Source: Doryteuthis pealeii (Eukaryota; Mollusca; Cephalopoda; Myopsida; Loliginidae). From it: a DNA stretch of 64,000 bases. Under the pieces are notes generated by a model that made no database searches, had not been told where the DNA came from, and was given only the letters and a program-made list of their open reading frames with translations. Below are positions 1 to 9,935 of the stretch, in pieces. The stretch covers positions 44,922,501 to 44,986,500 of the forward strand of contig CM042142.1 of the NCBI GenBank assembly GCA_023376005.1, given 5' to 3'. A program made the translations under genes and the position numbers. How positions within the stretch are numbered: position 1 is the stretch's first letter; every line of letters begins with the position of its first letter.

Positions 1-299
1 GCAATTTTTAAACACTAGCTACGCATGAGCTTCGGTTGGTGCGTGGTTCAACTGCCATGGTGGGATGTCAATAAATACTTACTCTATAGAAGTGATTTCA
101 AATCTTTTTCAGGCTAGCGGTCCCTTGTCTTCCCAGCGGATTTCTAGCGCCCCCTAACACGCGCATGCGAACACATACTATTTCAGGAGGGGGGACTGCT
201 TCAAATTAAAAGAAACAAGATTAAACACAAATATGGATTTCGTAAAAACCTAATTCATTCAGTATACACTGCACTGGTTTTCCTTTACTTTTGTATTTC
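1..299. other. Unassigned leading segment with a fragment of GC-rich repeat Q
   Basis: Bases about 17-75 match, in reverse, part of the GC-rich repeat seen at 33378-33740 and 53100-53340; the shared core is the block reading gagcttcggttggt followed by the GTGG-containing stretch. The rest of this stretch shows no open frame or recognisable element. It ends in A/T-rich sequence leading into a hAT-like terminus. Confidence 0.4.
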
Positions 300-434
300 T
301 GACATATATTTTGTCATTCATTAAGTGCTCCTAATGCCACTCTGTCGCCCCTAACGCCCCATTTGCTTCACCGCCCCTTAGATCTTTCTACCGCTCCTAA
401 AGGGCAGTACCGGCCACTTTGGGAACCACTACTC
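300..434 (-). mobile_element. hAT-like element terminus (fragment)
   Basis: Read on the minus strand from about 430, the end begins with a GTGGTTCCCAAAGTG-type sequence followed by alternating GGGCGG / GGGGCG blocks. That is the look of terminal inverted repeats of hAT-superfamily DNA transposons in many animals. A related end lies at 36870-36960. Only one end is visible, so length and TSD cannot be set. Confidence 0.45.
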
Positions 435-445
435 CATAGTCTAAA

Positions 446-520
446 TCAGTTGTTCTCAATCTGGGTCCAGATGGTCCTCGATGGTCCATATAAGATTTTT
501 AAAGTCCGCACAAGCAAAAT
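446..520 (+). mobile_element. Second hAT-like terminus (fragment)
   Basis: The sequence from 446 starts cagttgttctcaatctggg, resembling the CAGTGGTTCTCAA class of hAT terminal repeats. The following 70 bases are A/T-rich and noncoding. No matching opposite end is visible, so this is a tentative relic. Confidence 0.35.
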
Positions 521-645
521 AGTAAATTAGGGGTCAACATAGTATTTTAGTCGTCTAATTATTTAGGACTTATTTTATTAATGAATATTCATTTTCCATA
601 GAATTTAGTTAGTTTTTAAAGTTTATGTGCAATGAATTAGATATA

Positions 646-1292
646 TCTTATTATAATGGAGATTGTGTGTTTTTATGTCTGTAACCGAAACTATATTCAA
701 GTCACAATCCCCTTAGTTATTTACATCACAATTCTCCATGATTTTATTTTTATCTAAATCTCAATTATTAATAAAATTGTCTTACATTATTAATACTGTT
801 AACTATGTCTACGTGCTGATAACATGCAATTATATTTATATATACAACAAAACAGCGGTTTACAGTGTGAACGGGAAGGCTAATTTTCATATTAATATTA
901 AAAAATCGAATTTAATAAATATGTGCTTAGTATTATTGATTTCTATCTGTTTGGTTTTATTTTAATGAATATAAGTAAAAATCTCTTCAATGAATCTTAA
1001 ATGAAATCCATTAAGAAGATAAAATAACTGTAATTTTATTCTTTACTTCCTCTTATAACTAAATACTTAAATTAGAAAAATAACAATGAAAGACGAGAGT
1101 GATGGAAGAGTAAGTTTCAGTTGTTCCATTTTTATTATACTTTCCTCTGTTTCAAATCTTTTATTATTACCCTCTGTTTCAAATCTTTTTATCTGTATTC
1201 TTATTTAGTTTCATTAGCCTTTCTAATTTAATACAATATTTTATTACATTAAAACTTAAATACTTGCACCGGAGGGTGCATATATTTGCTAG
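646..1292 (+). mobile_element. Non-autonomous Helitron H, copy 1
   Basis: Complete by structure at 647 bp. It starts with TC right after a host A (645) in tcttattataatggagatt, and ends in CTAG (1289-1292) right before a host T (1293). About 9 bases before CTAG is a short hairpin (tgcaccggagggtgca, 1265-1280), as expected for a Helitron 3' end. There is no TSD, which fits Helitron insertion between A and T. The interior is A/T-rich and noncoding. Three more copies share both ends: 27923-28436, 31907-32408 (minus) and 56229-57280. Family assignment is by termini only; no Rep/helicase gene is present. Confidence 0.75.
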
Positions 1293-1386
1293 TTTCAAAT
1301 AATACACAAATAATTTATCAATCTTACAATATATTCCCTCTTAATTTCAAACTATGAAACACAATAGGATTATCTAAACATTGCAT

Positions 1387-1387
<1 letters not shown>

Positions 1388-1453
<66 letters not shown>
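1388..1453. repeat. (TA)n microsatellite
   Basis: About 66 bp of alternating TA with one phase break near 1430. It abuts the left arm of the palindrome at 1454-1660. Confidence 0.95.
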
Positions 1454-1454
<1 letters not shown>

Positions 1455-1660
1455 TTAGTAAATGAAGAAAAACTCTAAACTTGCTTCATTACAATAATTT
1501 ATTTCAACCGTATTAATACGGCATCTACAGGTAATCACAAGAACATGACTCTTACCTAAGAGTCATGTTCTTGTGATTACCTGTAGATGCCGTATTAATA
1601 CGGTTGAAATAAATTATTGTAATGAAGCAAGTTTAGAGTTTTTTCTTCATTTACTAAATA
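1454..1660. repeat. Near-perfect 207-bp palindrome
   Basis: Two arms of about 100 bp (1454-1554 and 1557-1660) are almost exact reverse complements separated by a 2-base centre (cc, 1555-1556). Short homopolymer length differences are the only mismatches I see. It is noncoding and bounded on the left by a (TA)n array. It is either a foldback/MITE-type element or a local inverted duplication; no TSD is evident. Confidence 0.9.
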
Positions 1661-1775
1661 TCTTGCTCTGTCCTTCTACTCACTGGTATTAGGTACATTG
1701 AGCCTCTCTTTATGGTCTACCTGCATCAGCTTGGTTTAAACCCACACATGGAAAGACCCTAACTACGGAAAAAAC

Positions 1776-1776
<1 letters not shown>

Positions 1777-1811
<35 letters not shown>

Positions 1812-1820
1812 ATATATATA
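1777..1820. repeat. (TA)n microsatellite
   Basis: About 44 bp of TA with one break. It directly abuts the palindrome at 1821-2006. Confidence 0.95.
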
Positions 1821-2006
1821 TTGGAGGATATGTGCTTAATTGAAGTCATACCTAATTTTGAAAATTAATTAATTAATAATTAATGTAATTTAGGCGGGCA
1901 TATATGTTCAAATGTAAGGCTATATATGCCCGCCTAAATTACATTAATTACTAACTAATTAATTTTCAAAATTAGGTATGACTTCAATTAAGCACATATC
2001 CTCCAA
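1821..2006. repeat. 186-bp palindrome related to the adjacent 368-bp tandem unit
   Basis: Left arm 1821-1905 and right arm 1922-2006 are reverse complements with a short A/T-rich loop. The outer arm sequence (gtgcttaattgaagtcatac) is homologous to a block repeated at about 2240, 2608 and 2976 in the 368-bp tandem array. The palindrome therefore contains the same element in inverted form. It sits between (TA)n arrays (1777-1820 and 2064-2113). Confidence 0.85.
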
Positions 2007-2056
2007 AAATTGTCGACTAAAAGCCATATCAAATAAACACATTGTTTATTTACTTA

Positions 2057-2063
<7 letters not shown>

Positions 2064-2115
<52 letters not shown>

Positions 2116-2186
2116 GAAAACTCAAACATACATACACACACGGACACATGCATATATATTATATATATATATAATATATATATATT
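2064..2186. repeat. (TA)n / (CA)n compound microsatellite
   Basis: (TA)25 at 2064-2113, a short acacac/catgcat linker, then (TA)n with phase breaks to 2186. Open frames here encode only Ile-Tyr repeats. Confidence 0.95.
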
Positions 2187-3067
2187 GTAAACAAGGTTTG
2201 TTTAGAATGGCTTTTTGCCGATAATTTTTTGGAGAATAAGTGCTTAATTGGAGTCGTACCTAATTTTGAAAATTAATCAATTAATAATGAATTAGGCGGG
2301 AATACCTATTAAATGTATGGCTAAACAAATCGAGAAAAATCAATCTCTGTATGTACATTTCGGCCTATTAGGCCTCATCAGCAGAGCTATAGATCGGAAG
2401 ACCGCCCTGTGCGTGATTTGAAACCGGACCGTCAAGCTGACAGGCCGATCCCATAACCCCAACACCAAACGAACTTCTTAGATTTTATGATTTGTTTAGA
2501 GTAGGTTAACATTCCTCTTCTAGTGACTTTTATTACACGACGGTGTGATAAGTTGTAAACAAGGTTTGTTTAGAATGGCTTTTTGCCGATAATTTTTTGG
2601 AGAATAAGTGCTTAATTGGAGTCGTACCTAATTTTGAAAATTAATCAATTAATAATGAATTAGGCGGGAATACCTATTAAATGTATGGCTAAACAAATCG
2701 AGAAAAATCAATCTCTGTATGTACATTTCGGCCTATTAGGCCTCATCAGCAGAGCTATAGATCGGAAGACCGCCCTGTGCGTGATTTGAAACCGGACCGT
2801 CAAGCTGACAGGCCGATCCCATAACCCCAACACCAAACGAACTTCTTAGATTTTATGATTTGTTTAGAGTAGGTTAACATTCCTCTTCTAGTGACTTTTA
2901 TTACACGACGGTGTGATAAGTTGTAAACAAGGTTTGTTTAGAATGGCTTTTTGCCGATAATTTTTTGGAGAATAAGTGCTTAATTGGAGTCGTACCTAAT
3001 TTTGAAAATTAATCAATTAATAATGAATTAGGCGGGAATACCTATTAAATGTATGGCTAAACAAATC
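2187..3067. repeat. 368-bp tandem repeat, 2.4 copies
   Basis: Units begin at 2187, 2555 and 2923 (gtaaacaaggtttgtttag), giving an exact period of 368 bases. Units 1 and 2 look identical by eye, and the third stops at about 3067. Each unit contains a block shared with the palindrome at 1821-2006 and a cggcctattaggcctcatca motif. No long open frame spans the unit. Near identity implies recent duplication, or an assembly artefact. Confidence 0.9.
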
Positions 3068-3184
3068 TATATAAATAGGTATGTATATATATATATATAT
3101 ATATACATACCTATTTATATATTCTATATAAATAGGTATGTATATATATATATATATATATATACATACCTATTTATATATTCT
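3067..3184. repeat. Tandemly duplicated hairpin
   Basis: Two adjacent units (3067-3124 and 3125-3184) each read ataaataggtatgta, (TA)n, then the reverse complement tacatacctatttat. Each folds on itself and the pair is a direct repeat of about 59 bp. It begins exactly where the third 368-bp unit stops. Confidence 0.85.
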
Positions 3185-3354
3185 ATTTTTAAATTCTATT
3201 TTTAAATATCTATTTTATGAACCTAAGATTTTACGGAGTTAAATTTTGTACATATACCCATCAATTTTCAACCGGATGTATATATTTGGACTGCAGTTTC
3301 TGGTTAGATACCGGGAAATAAATGTTTGCCTAAATTGTGTGATTCTTTTTAATA

Positions 3355-3356
3355 TA

Positions 3357-3404
<48 letters not shown>
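3355..3404. repeat. (TA)n microsatellite
   Basis: About 50 bp of TA. The flanks (3185-3354 and 3405-3549) are A/T-rich with no recognisable element. Confidence 0.9.
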
Positions 3405-3409
<5 letters not shown>

Positions 3410-3549
3410 AGGCTTTTGGTGCAACTAAATTTGTATACAAGTTTAAATACTATCATACTAAGAGAAACTATTTTATTTCGCCCCCTTTTAAAATTAAAAT
3501 AATTTGTTTAATCAGCTGATCACCAAATAAAGTATGATAGTATTTAAAA

Positions 3550-4182
<633 letters not shown>

Positions 4183-4470
4183 ATTTACCAAACCCCTCCG
4201 CACGAGCATGATGCGCGACACAAGGTCAATTACTTAAGCGGAGTTTAACAGGTTTGAAATCAGTTTTCCTTCTCCTAGACTAGTTATCTAGCCATGGTTA
4301 AGAACCCAGTCTACGCAGCTATTTACCCATAGCTGGAGGGAGAATTGGATTCATACCCTTCCCAAGGATATTAGCGCCAAGTGAAATGTAAACATCTTTG
4401 TCCAGGAATTGAACTCGGGTCGACGTGTCAATTTCCTAAAACTTTAACCATGAGACCACAAGCCTCTTGT
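4183..4470 (-). mobile_element. SINE-A, full-length copy
   Basis: On the minus strand the tRNA-like head is at 4470-4400: an A-box-like stretch equivalent to tggtgtaatggtta is degraded here, and the B-box-like gagttcaattcc is present. The body includes the family block with reverse complement acccatagctggagggaga. The 3' end, reverse of acccctccgcacgagca, runs straight into a TA/GT array at 4151-4190, the usual tail position. Flank 4471-4740 shows nothing recognisable. Confidence 0.8.
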
Positions 4471-4745
4471 GTATGTAGATATATTCACCTTACAATATTA
4501 TTATTCATGTATAAGCCAACTCCCATTTTTTCAGGCCGAATCTCATAAGCTCTGATTCGACCTATACACGGTAACATGCGCTTTTTTTCTTTTATAATAA
4601 GACCAACTACAGTCTAAAATTGTACTGAGTGACCTAAAACTTCGTTCGCTTTGTTAAATAAAAGACAATTATTTTTAAAAACCTTCTTCATTAAGTTTAT
4701 TGAACTACGCGTTTCCTAGTTTCGTCTTGGCTAATTTACTCAGTC

Positions 4746-4815
4746 AGCTCACGTAGCCCAATGGTTAGCGAGCTGGGTTCACAGATCGTTGATTGGCAAT
4801 TTCAAGTCAGCCTGG
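4746..4815 (+). other. tRNA-like SINE head (isolated)
   Basis: The sequence has a possible pol III A box (tagcccaatggttagcg) and a weak B box (caatttcaagtc) about 45 bases later. There is no tRNA-like acceptor pairing, so it is a SINE head rather than a tRNA gene. Confidence 0.35.
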
Positions 4816-4860
4816 ATGTTTCATATATCAAGCTTTGAGCTAAACTTAGGCTATTTCAAG

Positions 4861-5095
4861 GGCCGGCTCAGCCCAGTTGGTTGAACGTCGGACTAGGAAC
4901 CACAAGGTTCCGGGTTTGATACCGGTCCTCGTTCACTCAACGTATGAGTAGCACAGGGATATGTGCGGTAAATTGAGGCGCTGATGATAAGTGTGGCACT
5001 CCACCTCAAGCGCCAAAAACAATCTCCTTGGTCTAGTGAAAAGGGGATAGACTCCCTCGCTGTCTGGCTAATACCGACTTTAGGCCACCCCGACC
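4861..5095 (+). mobile_element. SINE-B, full-length copy
   Basis: tRNA-derived head: the A-box region (gctcagcccagttggttgaa) and B box (gggtttgatacc) lie in the first 70 bases. The family body (tgagtagcacagggat, then tggcactccacctcaagcgc) and the 3' block (gataccgactttaggc variant) follow. Similar copies occur at 14203, 42113 (-), 48431, 50797 and 52842 (-). An internal promoter for RNA polymerase III is expected from the family type. Confidence 0.85.
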
Positions 5096-5202
5096 TTTTA
5101 TAAAAATCACTAGTGGAACGATATATAATCAAAACGGATATCATTAGATATCATTCATTACCAAAATATACACTCTGTAACCCAAAATAGGAATATTTAA
5201 AG

Positions 5203-5330
5203 TCGTCGGACTGGCCTAATGTCGGTATCAGACGGACAACGAAGGAGTCACTAGCGCTAGACCAGATATATTGTTTTGCTGAGATGAAGCGCCACACCTA
5301 CCGTCAGCTCCCAGATGCTTTGTCGTCCAG
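5203..5330 (-). mobile_element. SINE-B, 3' fragment
   Basis: On the minus strand this holds only the SINE-B 3' half (block equivalent to accgactttaggcc and the gcgctagacca segment). The tRNA head is missing. It joins an E element directly at about 5330, suggesting one interrupted the other. Confidence 0.65.
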
Positions 5331-5755
5331 ATTAATTGAGTGGTCACGTCCTAGCACCTATATGATTGTCCCAACTCTATCGCCCTTATGACAACCCCCA
5401 ACCTTTTTTATCATATGTGCTAGAAGGTAATGTCTGAGGGTTTAAGTATCCTGGGTATGACGTTAAAGTGCATCTAATTGTGAAGATCCAATTCTGGAAG
5501 TCTAGGTGTGTGGGGTATCCCTTTATTGGCTTTACTCCTATGGTCTACTTGGACCCGGAGTGGTAGTACCTGTTAGGGTCTCTTCTATAGGTTAAAGGAA
5601 TCAAGAAATTAGTATTAAAAATGTGTTTAAAAATTGAGTTTGTAAACAAAAATGAATATTCAACAAGTATGAATAAAAAAAATGTCTTCGGGATAAAATA
5701 ACCCAACAAGGGTTGACATGCCATAAATACCGACCAACCAACCAACCAAGCTCGC
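5331..5755 (+). mobile_element. E retroelement, 5'-truncated
   Basis: Noncoding element matching the right two-thirds of full-length E (16907-17502): the tcatatgtgctagaagg block, the acccggagtggtagtacctg block (5552-5571), and the tail aagggttgacatgcc. The tail ends in (CCAA)n at about 5738-5755, the short tandem tail seen on this LINE-type 3' end. It is more diverged than the 17 kb, 28.7 kb and 30 kb copies. Confidence 0.75.
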
Positions 5756-5830
5756 TTAAACTGTCATTTCTATGACACTGAAGATGGGTACACACCAGAG
5801 ACTATAATAAAGGGTAAGCTCATTGGGAAA

Positions 5831-6255
5831 TTTGTCATTGTGTCCCGATTACGCATTGGTCATACAAGACTAACGCACTCCTATATACTCAAACAAGAAC
5901 AACAACCACAATGTGAAACATGTCGAACACCTTTGACTATTAAACACTTATTCATTGAATGCATGTTTTTTGCTCACATCAGAAACCGTTATTTTAAAGC
6001 AAATAATATGAAAGATCTATTTGAAAATGTCAACATGGAGGACAATCTGTCCTTTTTCAGGGAAATAAAATTATACCATAGAATATAGACATGAAACAAT
6101 CAATACCATACAACATGATCCCCAATAATGCTAACACATTCTTAAACCCAATTACTAAAAGTAAAATATAAATACACGATATGCATTACTTCCTAACCAT
6201 TAGGCATGACATAACCCCAGATGGGTTGATATGCCGTTAAAATCAATAAGTCTCC
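5831..6255 (+). mobile_element. LINE 3' end: C-terminal Cys/His knuckle plus 3' UTR
   Basis: A frame ending at 6088 encodes the C-terminus of a non-LTR retrotransposon polyprotein. It has an SRLRIGHTRLTHSY motif typical of the segment after RNase H in I/Jockey/R1-like LINEs, then a C-x2-C-x7-H-x4-C knuckle (CETC...H...C, residues about 31-47 of the visible frame). The frame stops at TAG and a 165-base 3' UTR ends with the tail gggttgatatgccgttaa. The catalytic domains are missing through 5' truncation, which is normal for LINE copies. A sister copy lies at 42714-43291. The copy is dead. Confidence 0.85.
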
Positions 6256-6515
6256 TTTTGCCTCGGAAAGTTGGTTATTTATCTCTTCTTGCTTGCAAGT
6301 TATCTTGAGACCATTTCTTTTATTGGAACTGCAATGCCTGCGGTTAGTGTTCGAATCGAACTAGAAGTCGCGTTTTGAATTTAGCTGCAGACGTCCAAAC
6401 AATTTATTTCTGAACCGAAAAGTCTGCGACACCGAGATCGCTTCCTCAGACATTCGACAAAATTATTCCCATCTTTACATACAATACAATTTATTGTCAT
6501 GTCAACCGTATTGCA

Positions 6516-6700
6516 GCCCTGTAGGCTGGGGCTGTAAAATACACCGACTGTACCTCTACAGAAAGAGTTAGTCCCCCTCGAATGGGTCCACTTAATGGCC
6601 GTTGGTCGCGACACGTAATGCCCGAGCACAGGATCGTGGTGGCTGAGCGCTCTGTGAACAGGATAGTAAATTGTTTTGTGACATGCAACACTCCACTTCG

Positions 6701-6701
<1 letters not shown>
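6516..6701 (+). mobile_element. E retroelement, 5' fragment
   Basis: Matches the left end of E (gccctgtaggctg..., ...ggccgttggtcgcgacacgt...), diverged. It stops at a (TA)n array at 6702. The preceding stretch 6256-6515 has no recognisable feature. Confidence 0.65.
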
Positions 6702-6758
<57 letters not shown>

Positions 6759-6787
6759 TGTGTGTGTATGTGTGTGTGTGTGTGTGA
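6702..6787. repeat. (TA)n then (TG)n microsatellite
   Basis: TA repeats with one phase break, then about 28 bp of GT. Frames through it are repeat shadows. Confidence 0.95.
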
Positions 6788-7393
6788 TTTCATCTATCTT
6801 TTCATCTATCTGTTTTTCTTAGATTTGTGTGCTTGAGCGCGTCGTATTGTAGCAGATTAATGCTACACCTAACTGATACAAGCTCTATAATGCAACACTT
6901 AAAAATCCCATTCATGTCCCCCTCTACCTACTGAAAAATTTAAACTGAAAATAATCTTCAAATAATCGAAGCTCTATATATCAAACAAAACAAACCCACC
7001 TTAAACAAGATAAACTTTGAAACTAGTCAACATGTCCTCAAATGCCTATAATTTCACGCCAATCGTCCTTCCACCATTCCCCTTACATTCTTACAAACTT
7101 GTGAACCCCCTCCTACAAATCTCTACTGCCATTATTCGTTTAAACTGAACTTGTGAACTCCTCTTACTAACAATTCCTACTGCTACTGCTCGTTTTAAAA
7201 GCGAGACAACGGAAACATTCCACCAGTTTCACATCTGAATATGGCACAAAGACATGCCGAAAGCGCTCGTGAAGAGACCTTTGGTCGATTGCTACACCAA
7301 TTCAATTCCACCATGACATTAAAAAGATGGCCGTTAGAAAGGATCGAACAAAAACTTGTCCGACAAGAATCGTCAGTAGAGTTTAATAAAACA

Positions 7394-7394
<1 letters not shown>
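6788..7394. other. Unassigned A/T-rich sequence
   Basis: I see no recognisable element. A duplicated phrase (cttgtgaac(c)ccctc...cctac) occurs near 7097 and 7150, a small direct repeat. A short frame at 7241 reads into the following (CA)n and has no known domain. Confidence 0.5.

Positions 7395-7470
<76 letters not shown>
7395..7470. repeat. (CA)n / (TA)n microsatellite
   Basis: (CA)15 at 7395-7424 followed by (TA)n to 7470. It sits at the 3' tail side of the minus-strand SINE-A that follows. Confidence 0.95.
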
Positions 7471-7472
<2 letters not shown>

Positions 7473-7479
7473 GAAAAGA

Positions 7480-7704
7480 ATTTGACACAAGGCCAATTTC
7501 TTAAACATTTAACAGATTTGAATTCAGAGTTTTCCTTCTAGACTGGTTGTCTCACCAAGGTTAATGAGCTGGAGGGAGAATAGTTGGATGCATACCTTTT
7601 CCAAGGGTATTAGCGCTGTATGAAATGCAAACAGCCTCGTCCTGGATTTAGTTCACCGTGTCTATTTCCTACGACGGTAAACATTAAACCACGCGTCTCC
7701 TAGT
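7480..7704 (-). mobile_element. SINE-A, left member of a head-to-head pair
   Basis: The head (minus strand) is at 7704-7640 with tggtttaatgtttacc and a degraded B box; the body reads leftwards. An internal part of the body around the ccatagctgg block is shortened. The tail side faces the (TA)n array at 7425-7470. Confidence 0.8.
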
Positions 7705-7725
7705 AATGCTTATATGATCATTATT

Positions 7726-8000
7726 AGAGGCGCATGGGTCATAATTACCATCCAAGGAAATGAACTCGTCGACCGAGTTCAAATCCTGGAAGAGGCTGTT
7801 TGCATTTCACACGGCACTAATACCATTGGGAAAAGTATGTATCCAACTACTCTCCCTCCAGCTATGGGTAAATAGTAGGGCAGATTTGGCTCTTAACCTT
7901 AGCTAGGTAGCCAGTCTAGGGAAAGGAAAACCCTGAATTCAACCTCCTAAACTCCAGTTAAGAAATTGACCCTGTGTCACATCCTGTTCGTGTGGAGGGC
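7726..8000 (+). mobile_element. SINE-A, right member of a head-to-head pair
   Basis: The head is at 7730-7800 with B box gagttcaaatcc; the body has ctccctccagctatgggt at about 7852-7870. The conserved 3' block (cctgttcgtgtggaggg) ends at 8000 and runs without a gap into (TA)n 8001-8056. With 7480-7704 it forms an inverted pair whose two tails both point outward into TA arrays. Confidence 0.85.
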
Positions 8001-8010
8001 TTATATATAT

Positions 8011-8056
<46 letters not shown>
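8001..8056. repeat. (TA)n tail array of SINE-A
   Basis: About 55 bp of TA with one break, contiguous with the SINE-A 3' end. The following 8057-8224 is A/T-rich with no feature recognised. Confidence 0.9.
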
Positions 8057-8058
<2 letters not shown>

Positions 8059-8224
8059 TGAGAGGTATCCAAAACTTGGTAGTAACGGATGATTCTAAAT
8101 GTGATTTCTAAGATACACTGTATTATTATTGTATGATCCAGTATATAAATACAGTGAATCTTTAAATCACTAAAAAGAGCTCAATGTATAATAAACTTTT
8201 TAGATTATATACAGAGCAATATTT

Positions 8225-8419
8225 ATCTTAGAAAGGAAGGTAAAACTCAACACCGTAATTCCACAATAAATTTATTTCAACCAAAATTGGGGCCTATATG
8301 AATCTAAATTGATTTAAATGGGGAGCTATATTAAATCAACTTAGATTTATATAGGCCCCAATTTTGGTTGAAATAAATTTATTATGGAATTACGGTGCTG
8401 ATTTTTACCTTCCTTTCTA

Positions 8420-8423
<4 letters not shown>
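8225..8423. repeat. 199-bp palindrome
   Basis: Arms 8225-8316 and 8333-8423 are near-perfect reverse complements (core ggggcctatatgaatcta against tagatttataggcccc-like). The loop is about 16 bases. The right arm runs straight into (TA)n 8424-8476. Noncoding. Confidence 0.9.

Positions 8424-8476
<53 letters not shown>
8424..8476. repeat. (TA)n microsatellite
   Basis: About 53 bp of uninterrupted TA adjoining the palindrome. Confidence 0.95.
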
Positions 8477-8480
<4 letters not shown>

Positions 8481-8718
8481 CTAAACTCAACCGGTGTGAG
8501 TAAAAAAAAAACCAGATAATTCAGTTTGCAAATAAATAAAAAATTTCAAACTGATATCTGGGTAGAAAATTTGAAAAAAAAGTCCAACATACCCATACTT
8601 TCTGAAAATAATCCTCTGTATCGTAATGGAGTGGTCTAAAATTAAAAAAGAAACCGAAGAAGTATTCCAAATTATATATGTAGAAAGTGCTCAATATGCT
8701 AAGTAGAGCGATATTATA

Positions 8719-8822
8719 ACGACTTAAATGAGTCAGACACCATCTACCTCGGTTTCACCCAACTGCTTCATCATGATCATTCGAGTGGAACCTAGGTAGA
8801 TAATGGCTCACTCATTTAGGTT
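8719..8822. repeat. Imperfect palindrome beside (TA)n
   Basis: The left end acttaaatgagtcagac and the right end tggctcactcatttagg pair imperfectly, with a further accatctacct / aggtagataat pairing inside. (TA)n follows at 8823-8875. 8477-8718 shows nothing recognisable. Confidence 0.6.
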
Positions 8823-8823
8823 T

Positions 8824-8875
<52 letters not shown>
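8823..8875. repeat. (TA)n microsatellite
   Basis: TA repeats with one phase break at about 8848. Confidence 0.95.
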
Positions 8876-8878
<3 letters not shown>

Positions 8879-9499
8879 CATCATAATGATCATTGTAATA
8901 TGAAAATCTAGTTAATGTGATCATTCAGGAAGAACCATATGATGCCCCAGCATAAAAGGCTACGTGCAATCTACGACACAATATAATATGCCGGAAAAAT
9001 CATTTAGGAAAATACAATTGATAACTGACAACATCTACTTATCTAGTAAATATCTAGGAGTATCAACAAACCGAATGAGGGAAAATAAATATTTACATAT
9101 ATTATGTACAGCTTTCCTCGATAGATTGAAGAACTGAACAAAAAAAAAACGTGTAACCCTAATTATGAGATGAGGTATCTTCGGGGTTTGACAACGACAG
9201 TGATGACAGTTTCCGATATAGAAAAATATATATATAAAAAAAGAATAAATAAATAAAGTAGCTCTAAACAAAGGGAAGTAATACATCGATCAACAATTAT
9301 CCTAACAACTGAGTGAATATTAGTGGGGGTGGGGGGAGGGAATGGCTAAATGTTGCTGGTTTGCCACTTTAGATACTTGCATATTCACCATCTGCGCCAG
9401 ATATCGGAGCTCGAGTGGGGAATAAATAAATAAATACAATTTAGAATGATGATTTTCAAGGTAGTAGAGCGGTCTCTCCTTAGCACAATATTCTCATCG
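8876..9499. other. Unassigned sequence
   Basis: A/T-rich with one short G-run (gggggtggggggaggg, 9325-9341). A small gatcatcataatgatcat palindrome lies at 8876-8894. No element or gene is recognised. Confidence 0.5.
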
Positions 9500-9710
9500 G
9501 GGTGAGTTCCAGTGACATAATGGCTAACGTGGATTGCGATATCGTAGTAAGCGAGTTCGAATTTCAGTCGCGCCATTACATTCTCTTTCGGACTAATACT
9601 CTTGGGAAAAGTACGAGATTCCCCCCAGAGTGAGTCGCCGTGGTGTAATGGCTAATGTACTGGACTGCGATATTGTTGTAAGCGAGTTCGAATTCCAGTC
9701 GCGCTATTGC
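9500..9710 (+). mobile_element. Two tandem tRNA-like SINE heads
   Basis: Two copies about 130 bases apart (about 9505-9575 and 9633-9710) share ataatggctaacgt / gtaatggctaatgt (A-box-like) and gcgagttcgaat(t/c)(t/c)cagtcgcg (B-box-like). The linker contains a short block shared with SINE-A bodies (actcttgggaaaagta). This looks like a dimeric or tandem tRNA-derived SINE. No cloverleaf is apparent. Confidence 0.55.
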
Positions 9711-9819
9711 ACCAAACTAAGGAGTAATTAAATATTGATATTCAAAGATGGATTCGGGTTTAGGATTTGATGAGATCAGTAGTCGTTCTCTAACTACTCC
9801 CTCTGTCTTTTCATCTGCT

Positions 9820-9879
9820 CTCCCTCCCTCTCTCTCTCTCTCTCCCTCCACACACACAAACACACACCACACACTCTCT

Positions 9880-9935
<56 letters not shown>
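9820..9935. repeat. (CT)n / (CA)n pyrimidine tract
   Basis: (TC)n interrupted by a short CA repeat at 9850-9872, then (CT)n 9882-9931. The 134-residue Ser/Leu-rich frame and its antisense Glu/Arg frame are repeat shadows. Confidence 0.9.

Noticed and set aside
2187..3067. 368-bp repeats as a CRISPR-like array
   Set aside because: The repeat unit is long with no constant-length variable spacers, and the window is clearly eukaryotic.
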